This document shows positions 47,007-59,189 of a DNA stretch of 64,000 nt, in pieces (position 1 is the stretch's first letter; every line of letters begins with the position of its first letter). The translations under genes and the position numbers were made by a program. The notes beneath the pieces are model-generated. The model was given only the letters and a program-made list of their open reading frames with translations, was not told where the DNA came from and did not search any database. Origin of the DNA: Pterois miles (taxonomy: Eukaryota > Chordata > Actinopteri > Perciformes > Scorpaenidae); assembly GCA_947000775.1 (NCBI GenBank), contig CAMQGK010000565.1:10644001-10708000 (forward strand), read 5' to 3'.

Positions 47007-47028
47007 GTCTCTCTCTCTCTCTCTCTCT
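47007..47028 (+). repeat. CT microsatellite
   Basis: About 11 uninterrupted CT units. Confidence 0.9.
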
Positions 47029-47499
47029 GAAGCGACGATACCTGTGTGTTTCCTGCTGGGATGAACTCACACCAGAAACCGGTCTAGCTGGTGTTGGTGA
47101 CGTATACTTAGCGAGACGGGAGATGTAGTTCACTGTGCGATGTCACACAAAACTAAACGATACTACAACAAACTGACTTTCTTGACTTGTAAAATTATCT
47201 TTTAAACTGATAAACATCATACATGTGATTCATGGGGCAAATCAAACAGGATCAAAAATGATTTGTCTCTCTCCCGTTGGCTGCCGTTCATATTTTTTCT
47301 GAAATAAAGTCCCACGAGGTCCACTGGAAACTTTGGCTTTTGTACAAATAAAAGAAACAAGTTGTGTTAATCAATGACATTTAGTGGTACTTGTAGGCAA
47401 ACTTTAAGAAAGTTCCCGTATCCTGTTGATTTTAAACTAAATAGACATCAGTGTGAAACTAGTGAGTCATACAGTTTAGCTGATAAATGACTGTGTCAT

Positions 47500-48000
47500 A
47501 AATGTTTTGCAGAATCAAACCCATCATCAGCCTCTGATGGCAGTGTCAGGCGAGAGCATCAATGTGTGCTTATCCCCTCTGAGAGACACCGTGGTCAAAG
47601 GTTAAAGATAATTATGAGAAGAAATGTGAATGGAGGAAAGATCTGAGAGCCCGACCGCCCAATTATCACCATGAAAGGGTCTTTTTGTCCAACAGTTTGA
47701 GGCAGCGTCCATAATGTATCTGCTCTGACAGAAAGCAGAAGCTGGACTCGTTTGACAGATCGCAGCCCGGCTGTTGTTGCTGGGAGCGTATTTCTAATTG
47801 TGCTTCCCGTGATGGTACTCTGTGAAATATGGGGGTGGGGGGTGAATTCCCTCACTGAAGAATCCGTTTGGGCAGCGGGGCGTTCAGTCGCAGCCGGTGA
47901 CCTAGAAATGTTGCTGCAATCCCCAACAAAGGAAAAGAATCGGGACAATAAAGCTCTTATTTCCCCCCACCGCACGACAGCTTCCATCTGACAGAGCAGA
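47500..48000. promoter_or_regulatory. Candidate conserved non-coding block between gpr37 and the hyaluronidases
   Basis: About 500 bp free of repeats, with dense, non-degenerate motifs (TAATTATGAGAAGAAATGTG, CCATGAAAGGGTCTTTTTGT, CTCACTGAAGAATCCGTTTG, GGGACAATAAAGCTCTTATT). It ends abruptly at a run of Gs near 48010. There is no plausible reading frame. This is the best enhancer-like candidate in the gene desert, on texture alone. Confidence 0.35.
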
Positions 48001-48009
48001 TTATCCAGG

Positions 48010-48062
48010 CGGGGGGGGGGGGGCGAGCCGAGCTGGGCCGAGCCGAGCCGAGCCGGGCCGGA
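48010..48062 (+). repeat. G-run and GAGCC(G) simple repeat
   Basis: A run of about 13 G residues is followed by GAGCCGAGCTGGGCCGAGCC-type pentamers. It could form a G-quadruplex and is prone to sequencing error. Confidence 0.85.
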
Positions 48063-48064
48063 CC

Positions 48065-50200
48065 AGGCTGCCAGAGCATGCAGGGCGACGGCTCCACCAG
48101 GAAGAGGCTGTGGTTCAGTGACCAATCAGTCATCATCAAAAAGCTGTGTATTTGAGTTTTAATGCCACCATTAGACCAAGTCTTTAAAATGTTCCTCCTC
48201 TCCTGGATTGGATCGGCTCCTTTCATCTCTCCATCATCTCTGACCACTTATCCTATAGAGAGCTGGGTTAGTGTTTCTGTAGACCAACCAGGAAGTTAGC
48301 ATCGTCCTGGTTCCCTCGACAAAACGCCAGTGGGCTTGTTCCACTGGGTTTTAGATTATTACAGACAATACCATCTGTGGCAAACAAACATTGGCAAACA
48401 GCACTAATGAACTCCACTTGTTATCATTTTTTAAGCGTGAATGCAGTTTTCAGAAGTAAAAAGATAAAAACCATCATGGCTTGTGTTCAAATAAAACTGT
48501 AACACAACAACTTAACCAGCGTAAATAAATAACTTTCTCACTTGTTATAGTCACTATTATACCACGTAACTTTTAACAATGGTCGCTCAAAATACTACCT
48601 CAATGATTGAAAACAAAACAAAACAAAAATCTCCTTTTATGGCCTTTTCAGCCCAGATTGTAGTGCATATAAACAGTGCAGGGCAGTCGTCTACCTCCTC
48701 ACCTCCAGTAGTTCAGTGTGTTTTCTCGTGTATTTACTCAGTCAGAAGGTTTATGCTCCATATGTGACTCGTCCAGTCTTGATTTACTCGACGTATACGT
48801 GAAGAAATGTTGTTTCAGTCAAAACTAGCTCAGTTGCTTCCGCCACGCTGACTGCTGGCGAGATGTTTTCACCCACACGACCAACCAAACCTGCAGGTCA
48901 CAGCAGAAACCAGGAAGAGATCCCAGACATGAAATATTCATACAGCACACAACAGGCCGGCTGTTCCCAGAGACTGGATTCTTCTGGAAGACCAGCTGAT
49001 GCTGACGAGCCCTGAATATGGATGAGAGGACGTGAAATGAAGCCAAACATGTGTAGTGACATAAAATCTCACTGTGCTCTGGAATCCAGTCATTCATACA
49101 ACGAAACAATGGCTGTGTTTCAGCACTGAGCTCTGCACAGTCCACACACTACACAATGTGTTTCACTTCACAACAAACACTGTATTTACTCCAGACTCAT
49201 GTTTACCTCCATGCAGAACCAGGTGAGCTGTTTCCAGCCTTTATCGTGGGCCCCTGGGCACAGACATGAGGGCCCCAACACATCTCTTATACAAGCAAGA
49301 CACGACCACCACGCAGACCTTATAACTGTTTGGCATCTTTTTATTGTTGTTGTTTTGTGTCTCTTTGTAATTGTTGTGGTCTTTTTGTAGTTATGTAGTT
49401 TTTTTGTGGTTGTTTCACCCCTCTTGTAGTGGTTTTACATCTCCTTGTAGTCATTTTGAGTCTCTTCCTGGCTAAGCTAAGCTAACCAGCAGCTAGCTGT
49501 CACCTTATATTTAGGTTACCGTAATAGGAGAGGTACACCGATAACTAAACTCAAATAACTGTTTCAAAGGTGCGTCTTTGTTTTTCTTGTAAATACTAAA
49601 TTAACTAGTTCTGTAAATGCTATTAGATACTAACCGGTGAAATAAAGCAATAATTTAGTTTATGCTGAGTAATGAGCATCTCCAAGTACCACATCAGACA
49701 GTTTTTTGGAAACTGAGCTGTGATGAAACTAGAATAATCTCATCCACTGAGTCGGTTCAGAGCTCAGTGTGCAGGCTATGTGCATCTCTTGTTGTTTGTG
49801 AAATCAGAAGCAGCAGTAGAGACGACAATCGCCGCTGGAGGAGGAAAACGTGTCTGACAGCAGAACTGAAAACACAAGAAAATCCTCCTCGAGGACAGAC
49901 AGCCGAGTGTGAAGACGCAAACACAGCCAGCAGATCATCAGCGACGCACTGAGAGTTACACAGCGGCCCATGAACACAGCAGCATATCCTGCCCCAAATA
50001 AATGTACTGCGTAGATTTAGCTTTCCATTTTTCTGTTTTTAGGCTCCTGCTGTGATCCAGAACCTCCTCCGTGTTGCATAAGTTCCTGGCAGCTCAACAA
50101 ATACATGACTGCTAGATCTTTTTATATCACAAAGGACCTGAATTATAGAAATATGAAACAGCCTCCACATCTGCTGTTTGGAGCCACTTTGGAAAAATGT
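48065..50200. other. Intergenic DNA, nothing recognised
   Basis: No exon, RNA gene or complete repeat could be supported. Confidence 0.4.
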
Positions 50201-50207
50201 TTCTTTG

Positions 50208-50485
50208 AAGGAACAGTGTGCAGCATTTAGGGGGAGGGTCTACTGGCAGAAATGTAATATAATATTAATAAGTGTGTTTTCTTTAGTGTATAATCACCTA
50301 AAAATAAGAATCAGTGTGATTTCATTAGTGTAGAATGAGTCATTTATCTACATCTACATCTACATTAGCCCCAAACGGACAAACCAAACACTGCTTTAGA
50401 TGAGGACATTCATGTTTTCACGTTTCTTAGTCTTAGTCTCTTAATTCTTCTAGATACTGCCAGATCTTAAACACTGGACCTTTAA
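50208..50485 (+). repeat. Dispersed repeat, GGACCAGTGTGTAACATTTA family (second copy)
   Basis: It begins GAACAGTGTGCAGCATTTAG, then TCTACTGGCAGAAATGTAAT, TAATCACCTAAAAATAAGAA and ACGGACAAACCAAACACTGC, and ends near CACTGGACCTTTAAGG, which mirrors the start (AAAGGACCAGTG). Short inverted ends are therefore likely. Confidence 0.75.
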
Positions 50486-50489
50486 GGTT

Positions 50490-52200
50490 TGGTTTGTAAA
50501 AGACTCAAAACAAAACAGGAAGAATCAGGTTTTCTTCTCATTTTAAAGCACCAGCCTTAACGGGGATACTTTTATCCTATATGCTTAATGCATGTTGTAC
50601 ATCCTTGTTTTATTTTTAGTACCTGAGGTTCAGTCAACACCTCTTCATCAGACACTGGAGGGATGGACCTCTGACTCCCCCTGCAGGACAACAGGACATC
50701 CTGCAGTGTAGCTTGGAGTAAAGCTGAAGTCAACCTGTGATGGAGACTAAATATACTCAGGTACTGGTCCTAAGAGCACATATTTTTCATCTTGTATCAC
50801 TTCTAAGTTTTAAGGCATAATCTCTAAATATATATATAAATGTATATAGTGTGTGTGTCTCACCCTGTTGTTGATCGTTTTTATTGATCTGTAGAGCAGG
50901 ACAGCTCTTTTTTTTCTGATAGATCTGGGGATTTATGGTGGCTCAAGCCTGATCTTCTTCATAGCTCCATTTACTATGTGATAAAAATGTATGATATTAT
51001 TGTAAGATGCTTTGTGATCTTATATGTTTTTCTACATTCACCACCCCCATGGTGTGGACAGGTGTTGTGCATAGCACCACTACTGAGAGTGGGAGTGGTT
51101 ATTTCTACCTGCCTGTCCTCTGCTGAGTGATTTAAGTGCTTCAATAGATCAAAGTGTGCAGAAATCTTTTCTATCATCTATATTTTATTTACAAAGGTCA
51201 GTACAGTAGTTGCATAACCATGTTCACATTTTTCATTACAAAAAAAGTAAATATATTTTGCAGTATAAAAATCCAATAAATTATACAACTAATAAAATGT
51301 AAGGAAATGAAAAGATAAACAATCTGTGACACATTTGGAATAAATTTGATGGATCTAAATAATCTAAGTATGTTAATCAACTTAATTTTATAAATTTCGT
51401 CTGCTGAAAAACCGGGATTGTTAAAAGTGAGTAATATTTCAGTTCTTGACGGCATGATGTATTTTTCAAAGCATTTTGAGGTGTTTGCCTGTATATTAAG
51501 CCAAGAAGAAGTAGCATGAAAACAATCTACAAACACCTGTTCAATAGTAGTGCATCTGCTGTGCACAGTTACAAAGAAGTTGCAAATATTAGCTTTAGCT
51601 TGGTAATACCTGTGCACAATCATAAATAGAAACTAATTATATATTAATACAATAACAGAGACTCCACTAGAGATGCCATGTTTTATGCCCCTTAGCTGTG
51701 CATCTATGTGATGAGGTTGCACAGAAACAATTCAGTAGTTGTCTGTGATAAATAAATAAATCAATAGGTTTTCTTTACTTTTTTAAAGTATGGTTAAAAT
51801 ATGTTTTTTTCCCATTTATTTTAGACCTCTGGAATGTATTGTGATATGAAGCCAGTACATTAAATCCAAACCCAGTACCACTCCCAAACCCGGACATATC
51901 AGTACTCTAATGCCAAATCTCGATCTTCTAATGAGGGACAGTCATGTCCAAAATGTGAAACACTGACAAATCAGTTGAAATCATCTTAATTAATGTAGGA
52001 AATACTCAAGGTTGCATGTGCAATCACGTTCAGTAGTTTTACCACTTACAGTGTTACTGCTGGTCTTATGTGTGGATACATGGAAAATCCTGCAGCATCA
52101 ACCACACAATAAAACTATAAATAATAATAAAGGGATCATTAATAAAGACTATAGTTATTTGTTTCCACATTAAGCAGTGTGGCATTTTACCACAACTGAC
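50490..52200. other. Intergenic AT-rich DNA, nothing recognised
   Basis: The 141-codon minus-strand frame at 51198-51623 is AT-rich and matches nothing known to me. Confidence 0.4.
51634..51674 (+). repeat. About 40-bp repeat, inverted partner at 54405-54443
   Basis: TAATTATATATTAATACAAT followed by AACAGAGACTCCACTAGAGA is nearly the reverse complement of 54405-54443 (one substitution and a 2-nt gap). Confidence 0.8.
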
Positions 52201-52219
52201 AGATATTGTTACTGGTGGT

Positions 52220-52650
52220 AAAATGTCTCTGTCTGCTCCGAGCAGCCACGTGGGCTCATCAGCCGGAAGTCCGTTCATCGATGAGCGCCTGTCTCCGTGA
52301 TCTCAGGTGTGTTTGCTGAACCAGGTGAAGAGGTAACCTGAGCGGATGAAGTGCAGTTCCGAAGTTGTGCAGGAGACGTTTGTGTTTATACCTGAGATTG
52401 TCGGTGAGAGAATAAGCCAGAGGACGTGTTTGGGGGGTTGAAGAGACTTTTTACCTGTGCGGTAACCTGCATGATGCGCTAGCTAATTAGCCTCAGGGAG
52501 GGGTTAATTATTAAGGTGAAGGATGATCGCTACATGCTCGCTTTCCCACCTGGAAACCAGAGGAGGATAACCACCAAACTCCGGGGTTATGTCCACATGG
52601 TGTCCCCCTGCTCCTGGACACCAGCCGGTGGACTAAAGGTAACCTTCCTC
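52220..52650 (+). promoter_or_regulatory. Promoter-like GC-richer patch, no gene assigned
   Basis: It contains a palindromic E-box (GCCACGTGGG at about 52246), an ETS-like CCGGAAGT at about 52263 and several CpGs in otherwise AT-rich surroundings. A short open frame starts ATGTCTCTGTCTGCTCC at about 52222 but stops after 25 codons. It may be an untranslated first exon or a regulatory element. Weak evidence. Confidence 0.25.
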
Positions 52651-53014
52651 CGGAGGACCACACGACTCCTGGAAAGGTACCGCTCTGTTTGTGGTAGTTA
52701 GTTAAACCTGAAGTGTACAACACATTTTTTAGTATCTTTGGGGAAAAAATCCATAATATCCTTTCAGCATATTGTGAATCAAGTGTTCTGCACCTCCTCC
52801 TGGCTTTGTTAAGCCTTTAAAAAGCGCGCAGGACTCCAGAATGCGACCATTTTAGTCATATATGCGTCCTAAAACCTGTGGAGTGCGACTAAATATTATC
52901 ATTAAGACTGTCTGTGTGTATGTGTGAAGCAGCGGCCTGTAGCCTCCTCCAGCAGCACCACAACCATAAATCATAAAACATGACATTCATTCAAACTGCT
53001 GTGGTTTCTGTTAC

Positions 53015-53130
53015 ACCTGTCCCCGACCCTGACCCTGACCTGTCCCCGACCCTGACCGGTCCCCGACCGGTCCCCGACCCTGACCGGTCCCCGACCCTGA
53101 CCGGTCCCAGACCCTGACCGGTCCCAGACC
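53015..53130 (+). repeat. Minisatellite, 17-bp unit
   Basis: Imperfect tandem copies of GGTCCCCGACCCTGACC with shortened units at the left side. The frames reading through it are not genes. Confidence 0.92.
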
Positions 53131-53514
53131 AGACCAGCATCACTGGCGGAGCTAACCGCTCCTCCACCTGTCCACCTGGTCCTGTAAGATGCCAGAGTTT
53201 AGTGTGTGACACCACTTTATATTTAATACCACGAGGCAGCTTTCCAACTAATGTCTTCTCTGCTCCGAACAGCTGATCTCAGCAGCCGTTTTATAAAAAT
53301 AATTTTTTAATCATATTTGCTCCAATCTGCTGCTTTAATTAGTCAGTCAGGTAGTTAGTTAATCTTTATTGACAGAATTTAAGTCCATTGAAAACATACA
53401 ATACAAACAGCAATTCATACATTAAAATAGAAAGTGCCTCTTTTTATGAAAGACTGTTCCACAGTTGGTGACTGGTGACACTAAAACTAAGGTTTGTCAG
53501 TAGCGTGTTAATGG

Positions 53515-54195
53515 CGTTCTGACAATCCTTTAGCCGACATACCGATCAGCCATAACATTATGATCACCTCACTGATATTGAGTAGGTCCAGCACATCCCA
53601 CAGATGCTGGATTGAAATCGAGAGACATTGGAGGCCAACTGAACACCTCAAACTGGTTTTGTCCTCAGACCATTCTTGAACCATTTCTGCAGCGTGCCCA
53701 CTGCCTCCGCCGGCTTGCCTTCTTCCCATAGTGCATCCTGGTGCCACACATGCACCCGGCCATCCACAAGATGTAAAAGAAAACGTGATTCATCAGACCA
53801 GGCCACCTTCTTCCATTGCTCCATGGTCCGGTTCTAATGCTCACATGCCCATTGTAGGCACTTTTAGCGGTGGACACGGGTCAGCATGGGTACCCTGACT
53901 GGTCTGCAGCTATGTAGCCTCATACACAACAAACTGTGATGTACTGTGTGTTCTGACACCTTTCTATCAGAGCCAGCATTCACTTTCAGCACTTTGAGCT
54001 ACAGCAGCTCTTCTATTGGATCAGACAACTCGGGCCACTCTGTCTCCGGTTCACCGGCTCTCCTTTCTTGGACCACTTTTGGTAGATCATGACCACTGCA
54101 GACTGGGAACATCCACAAGAGCTGCAGTTGCTCTGACCCAGTTGGCTAGCCATCACAGTCTGGCCCTTGTCAAAGTCGCTCGCATCCTTACGCTG
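53515..54195 (-). pseudogene. Tc1-like element fragment (family of 13925-14530), inverted
   Basis: On the minus strand it reads, in broken frames, the helix-turn-helix region (GCSQSAVVMIYQKWSK-like, about 54115-54070), PWSNGRRWPGLMNHV-frame-shifted catalytic segment (about 53830-53770) and the GxTMGRRQAG segment (about 53745-53710). The end CGATCAGCCATAACATTATG at about 53541 is the usual terminal region of this fish Tc1 family. Confidence 0.85.
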
Positions 54196-54404
54196 CCCAT
54201 TTTTTCTGCTTCCTACACATCAACTTTAAGGACAAAATGTTGACTTGTTGCCTCATATATCCCCCCTGCTGCCAGGTGCCATTTTATATAAATAAATAAA
54301 TATATAGAACGGTACATGTACGAACGAACAGTTCAGTTTTTTACCCAAACTCTGTCCACCCCTAAAAAATAAGAGTAAAATGCATACATAGAGGTTAAAT
54401 AAGG

Positions 54405-54443
54405 ATCTAGTGGAGTCTCTGTTATTGTATCAATATATAATTA
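54405..54443 (-). repeat. Inverted partner of 51634-51674
   Basis: It ends about 10 bp downstream of the hyaluronidase A stop codon, at the place where homology with copy B is lost. Confidence 0.8.
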
Positions 54444-54453
54444 AAATAAAAAA

Positions 54454-56322
54454 CTAATAAAAACTAATAAATATCACAACATACATCAGAGAGATCAGTT
54501 TCGTTACAAGCAGGAGGGGGCGGGGCCCGTGAGCACCTTGGTTTTTGGAGGTGGAGATAGTCTTGACCGATCGGCACGGCTGCTCGCTGTAGCACATGCA
54601 GTTGAATCTGCGGTCGAACCGGTCGACGTCAGCCTGTGAGAGGCTGCCGTGAACAGTCAGCGGGCCGGTGCGGTGTTGTCGTTTGATCCGGTAACTGCGC
54701 GGGTCGAGGTGGAGGAAGACGTCGTCGTCCCAGCGCTTCCTCACGCAGCGACCTAGGCCCTGGCAGAGCGCCTCGCTGCAGAGTTGCGTCGCTGTGGTGA
54801 CGTTCAGGATGTACGGGTTCATGACCTTGTCCAGGTGGCTTTTAGCGTCAAAGCAGGAGTCCTGCGGGGATATGAAGTCAGTTAGCGGCTGTTTCGTTGC
54901 AAAAGAGTTCCCAGAAAAGCCCAGAGGGATGCCACTTTCTACCGCTGTCTTTACGACGTTCATGTCTCCCCAGGAAATGACGCCAGCAGCGCCGAGAGCA
55001 GCAGCCTCTCCGATGGTGTTCACCAGATCGAACTGCAAAAAAAAAAAAAAAGAGTCAGCCAATCATACAAGAAGCAGGACGTCCACACCGTTGTGTTGAT
55101 TAATGAACAGCAAAATCAAAAGTAACCAGTGTATTAAAACTGCAGACCCCTTAAAACAGCACATTTTTTTCTGTTTTGTTTTAATTTCCACAGAAAAACA
55201 CTTTTTAAAACAATAATGACTCATTTACTTGATAACAATTGATCTTAAGATATTAAGATTATTATCAAGTTGTTTCCATTATTAAGTTGTCTCCACAAAC
55301 TGTAACGCTGTAAATGTTAGCTGTTGACAGGCTGCAGTATAATCCTATGAAGGCTCTGAGTGTTATTAAAAGTGTCTGACCTCTGACATGTAGATGTCGG
55401 TGGTGTCCTTGTACAAGGGGCGAATGTAGGCATGGATGGGGATGGAGTAGTTGCTGTTGGGGAGCATCGACACCCTCATGGCCTCCTGGATACGATGCCG
55501 GACATACTGCCGGGCCTGCTGGGAGTCTCTGATCACCAGCTCCAGGTAGATGGACGGAAAGAGTGCCGTGGACTCTCTCCAGAGCCACATCAGTTCGTCG
55601 TTCCTTTTCTTCTCGAGGGCGGGACACTGTCCAGTGAAGCTCGCCATGTTCTTGTTGAAGTCGTAGTTGTAGCAGTCGGGGAACAGGTAGTAGCCCCAGA
55701 GTCTGTTGGGCCGCAGCCTCTTCCCGAGGCGGATGGAATCGACAAAGTACCTTTTGGCTGCGCTTTCAAACTCAGTCTTGGCCTGCTTCAGTGCCTCGTT
55801 GTCGGACAATGAGGCGTTCTTGTTCTTGACCGTTTCGATGGAAACCTGTCTGTAGATGTCTTTGCTGCCCCAGTTTCGGATCCACAGTGGCCTCCACTCT
55901 TCAAAATCAAGCACGGCGAGGCCCGACTGGTTGGAAGGGATGTAGTTCTCAATGTCATCCGTGGCCTCTCTGTAGTGCTCCTGCATGTCTATCAGCTGCG
56001 GCAGGCCCTTGTTCTTTCTCTTGCTAGATTTTCCGTGTATGTAGGGGAAGATGCCGAAGCGGTCGATGTAGAATAGGCTGATGGTTTGGTTGGTCGCCGT
56101 CTTCAGCGTGCTGCTGATCAGTTGGAAGTAGGAGAGGTCGAGCGGCATGCTGAAGCGGGTTTCGCAGAGCTCGGTCGGGGCGTTCCACATGAACATGAAG
56201 TGGTGGCCGGGACAGAGGGGAGGGTCTGTCCTTGGTAGGGCCCATCCGGACCACATCAGGGCCAACATGGGGATGAATATAGAGAAGAAGTGTTGGTCAT
56301 CGAGCAGTTTGAGGTGGTTCAT
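54454..56322 (-). CDS. PH-20/HYAL4-like hyaluronidase, copy A
   Basis: This glycoside hydrolase family 56 enzyme cleaves hyaluronan (or chondroitin, if HYAL4-like) outside the cell. The coding exons are 56322-55381 (314 codons), 55032-54943 (90 bp, the conserved small exon of the family) and 54861-54454, giving 479 residues. The acceptor at 56337-56340 precedes the ATG by 14 nt, so an untranslated first exon must lie upstream and was not located. Residues 11-30 look like a signal peptide. The catalytic acids are D139 and E141 in LDFEEWRP (DxE of GH56). The small exon holds TIGEAAALGAAGV, followed by an EGF-like cysteine region. The last residues are hydrophobic right to the stop, consistent with a GPI-anchor signal as in SPAM1 and HYAL2. 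Homology to copy B ends near 54477, just before the stop, so the C-terminal tail is copy-specific. Teleost names vary (spam1, hyal4, hyal6), so no symbol is given. Confidence 0.93.
54862..54942 (-). other. 81-nt phase-0 mini-intron of hyaluronidase A, open in frame
   Basis: The donor GCG|GTAGAAAG, a perfect CTAAC branch-point-like motif and the acceptor CCCCGCAG|GAC bracket 81 nt between the 90-bp exon and the last exon. The length is divisible by three and contains no in-frame stop. A retained intron would add 27 residues inside the catalytic domain's C-terminal part. Removing it restores alignment with known hyaluronidases, so splicing is the default reading. Confidence 0.85.
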
Positions 56323-56340
56323 CTTGAAACAGTAATCTGT

Positions 56341-58450
56341 AAGGAAAAGTAAACAGAAACACAAATCAGAAAAATTAAGAGGTCAGAATGAGTTCCTGTT
56401 GTGCTCAGATTTAGCTTTTCGAAAACTAAAATGGTGAACATGGTGAGCATTATACTGGCTAAACATCAGCATGTTAGCATGTCACCATTAGCACAACCTC
56501 ACAGAGCCCCTAAAATATTTGTACATTTGCAGGAATGCAGCACAACATGGAAGTGAAAGCATGGATCTGGTTATTAAAATCTGAAAGTGCAATAAAATGA
56601 TTTTGTCTGTAAAATCAACGAATTATTGTGATGAATAATTGTGTTCTCAATATTGATTTAAACAATCTTGACTATCATTTTGGCCATAATCGTACAGCCC
56701 TACGTTACAGTGGCAGGCAGTCTATGCCTCCAGCTGCTCTACAGCTTACCTGGTCCAACGTCAGGGAATCAAGTGTAGTTTGACTGTTAAATGCTGTTTT
56801 TCAAAGGTGCTCTGAAATGTTGCATCATTTGATTGTCAACGAGGACTGTATGGATTTGAAAATGCTAATTGCTAATGTTAAATTCTCATTCAAAGTTGTA
56901 ATTCAGTCAGTTTATTTCCTGCAGAACTGAGCAGCTGAAGTAGCCGAAGCTTTGACCGAGCTGTTCAGCTGTTCCCTGAAAAACAACCAGCTGATCATAA
57001 TATGAACAGATATCATATCATATCAATATCCTGCTGTATTCACCATTCATCAAAGGTGTATATTGATCACAATGATGTGTCCTTGATTACTGATACCTTT
57101 TTTTTTTTTAGGTGAAGTTTTTCAGGTCTATAAGCAAATGTTTAAATCTTTTAGTTTGGTACATCAGAGGCCTGTACTAGAGGTTGACTGATGGCCGATG
57201 CCGATTTTTTTATAGACTCAGGACATATGATATATGGTGCTGTTTTTTTTTCTGCCATTATCTCCATCTGATGAAATAAAACAGCTTACACACTTGTGGT
57301 CAGCCTCTCCAGTCTGCATTGTGGGCCTACACTGTTTCTCCCAGTCAGGACGTTGTTCTTCTCCTCCTTCTTTGTCCTGCTTGCCGATCAGCTTAATATG
57401 CTCAGGTATCGGCTGATGCCGACTATGAAAAAACGCTAAATAATCGGCAGATTAATCAGGCCGACCTCTAGCCTGTACTACGAAGCAGGGTTTAGGTTTA
57501 GCGAGGTAACTTCAGCGTTAACCTTTCAGGGTTTTCAGTCCTGTGACAGTGGATCACTTCTTGATGGGGTAGATCGCCATGGTAACTGATGCTGAACACA
57601 TAACCTGCTCCGGAGCAGATCAGCTTGTATAAAAGCAGCCTACTGACGAATCAGAGCTCAGTGTGCTAATCATATAATATTACAAAAATATGAAGGAGTT
57701 ACAGTCATAATCCAGACTGAAAACAACTCAGTTTAAACTGAGAAATGCAGGAAGGACAGCTGGTTGTGTGTGTTGTGTTTACTGCTTTGAATTATGTTTT
57801 TATATTTATTCTATTTACTTGGTCTCAAGTTCGCTTCACACTGCCAGAGATGAGGATGCAGCTGAGAGAGGGCTGAAATAGTCAAACACACCACTTTGTC
57901 AGAGGTCATAATGAAGTGTCATCTTCTCATTTATTATATTCTGAAAGCTTTTTATAATTTCACTGCCCATCTAGACGACTACATCTGACTTAAGTGCCCT
58001 TGTCTAATCCAGATAATTATAATTATTTAATTGTTCGTGGTCAGTTAAGTTCAATTAATTTGTTTTTTTATTAATAAATTTCAGGTTAAGAAGATATATT
58101 TTTCATTTTTATTTCATAGATGCATTTTGAAAGTTTGTGAGTTTCAGGGCTCCATTTCTCTCCCAGTTTCCTACAGTTGGCTCTTTGGTCTGTAACACCC
58201 TTGTAACACCCAGATATTGATTTGTTTTTCAGTCCAGCAGATGAGAGGGACCTTCAGTTCAAGTTAAAACATGGAGTTGAAACGTTTCTCTTGTGACAGC
58301 AGTGATAAGGCAGCACATGACCTGGCTTCAGGTAAGATTTATGTGTTTTAATATCCTGAAGACAAAGTGCTGCTGGGCCATCTCAGGCCATATTGTCCTG
58401 TATTTGGTTGTTGACTTTGTTGCACAGTATTGGGTGTTGACAAGGGGACG
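56341..58450. other. Upstream region of hyaluronidase A
   Basis: 56341 to about 56516 is homologous to 63546-63728 upstream of copy B (same AAACAGAAACACAAATCAGA), marking the duplication edge. The untranslated first exon should lie further on, but I could not place it. The remainder has no recognised gene. Confidence 0.5.
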
Positions 58451-58457
58451 GCCCAGT

Positions 58458-58487
58458 CCGCTGAATCAAGGTCTGTTGATTCAGCGG
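58458..58487. repeat. 12-bp-arm perfect hairpin
   Basis: CCGCTGAATCAA and TTGATTCAGCGG are separated by 6 nt. It looks like an isolated stem-loop and no terminator role is implied. Confidence 0.9.
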
Positions 58488-58679
58488 AAGCATGGGTGTG
58501 CAAACATTAATACGAACCCACAACATCTGTTTTTAAAACTTTTTGAGTGAGTTTTTTGGATGGAAATCTGTGCTTGTGGTGAAACGGCTTTTAGATGAGA
58601 AGGTCAATGCCACAAACATAAGACTGGTATCGATCTTCCCATCTCACTCAAGATTCTTATCTAGGCGATTAAATGTACC

Positions 58680-59125
58680 GTATTTCTCCCAGGTCTGTCA
58701 AAGTTAATACAATAATAAGGTGTTATGACAAATTTGTTGCACCACCACTAATTTCTTTCACAAAGAAGTTACTGATATCATATGAAACAAGAAAACCGAA
58801 GGAATCCACTGGTACCAATCATGCCAGACTAGCTTGTCGCTGTATGTGGAGGAAAAACTGGCATGGACCTCTGACCTCCAGATGTGTGAATGTAAATGGG
58901 TTCTCTGGGTCCCCACCAGTCTCCCCTTTACAGACATGCCCACTTTAGGATAGTCCCAGTCAGTCTGGATCAAGTCATAGTCAAGTCAGCACTCTGACAC
59001 ACTGAAGTCACTAAAGTCAGAACCTGGGAGGGTTTCTGGACAATATCTGTCATTGATTTGTGTTATTGACTTATTTCCAATAGTAATTATATACATACAT
59101 TTGCATTAAGCAGCATATTTCAAGA
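58680..59125 (-). mobile_element. GGGCTGTCAA-ended family, reverse copy
   Basis: It carries, in reverse, the landmarks TGGACCTCTGACCTCCAGAT, AATGGGTTCTCTGGGTCCCC, GACTATGACTTGATCC (complement) and GAGGGTTTCTGGACAATATC. The minus-strand frame at 58758-58973 is derived from it. Confidence 0.75.
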
Positions 59126-59189
59126 AAAAAGTAGAAAAAATTACTGATTTATCGTGGACAATCGGGCAACAAAAAAACAACCCTTAAAC

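Noticed and set aside
51198..51623. 141-codon AT-rich minus-strand frame
   Set aside because: No homology, no splice or promoter context, and composition expected of AT-rich DNA with few stops by chance.
53015..53130. Interstitial telomeric repeat
   Set aside because: The unit is GGTCCCCGACCCTGACC, not TTAGGG/CCCTAA. It is an ordinary minisatellite.
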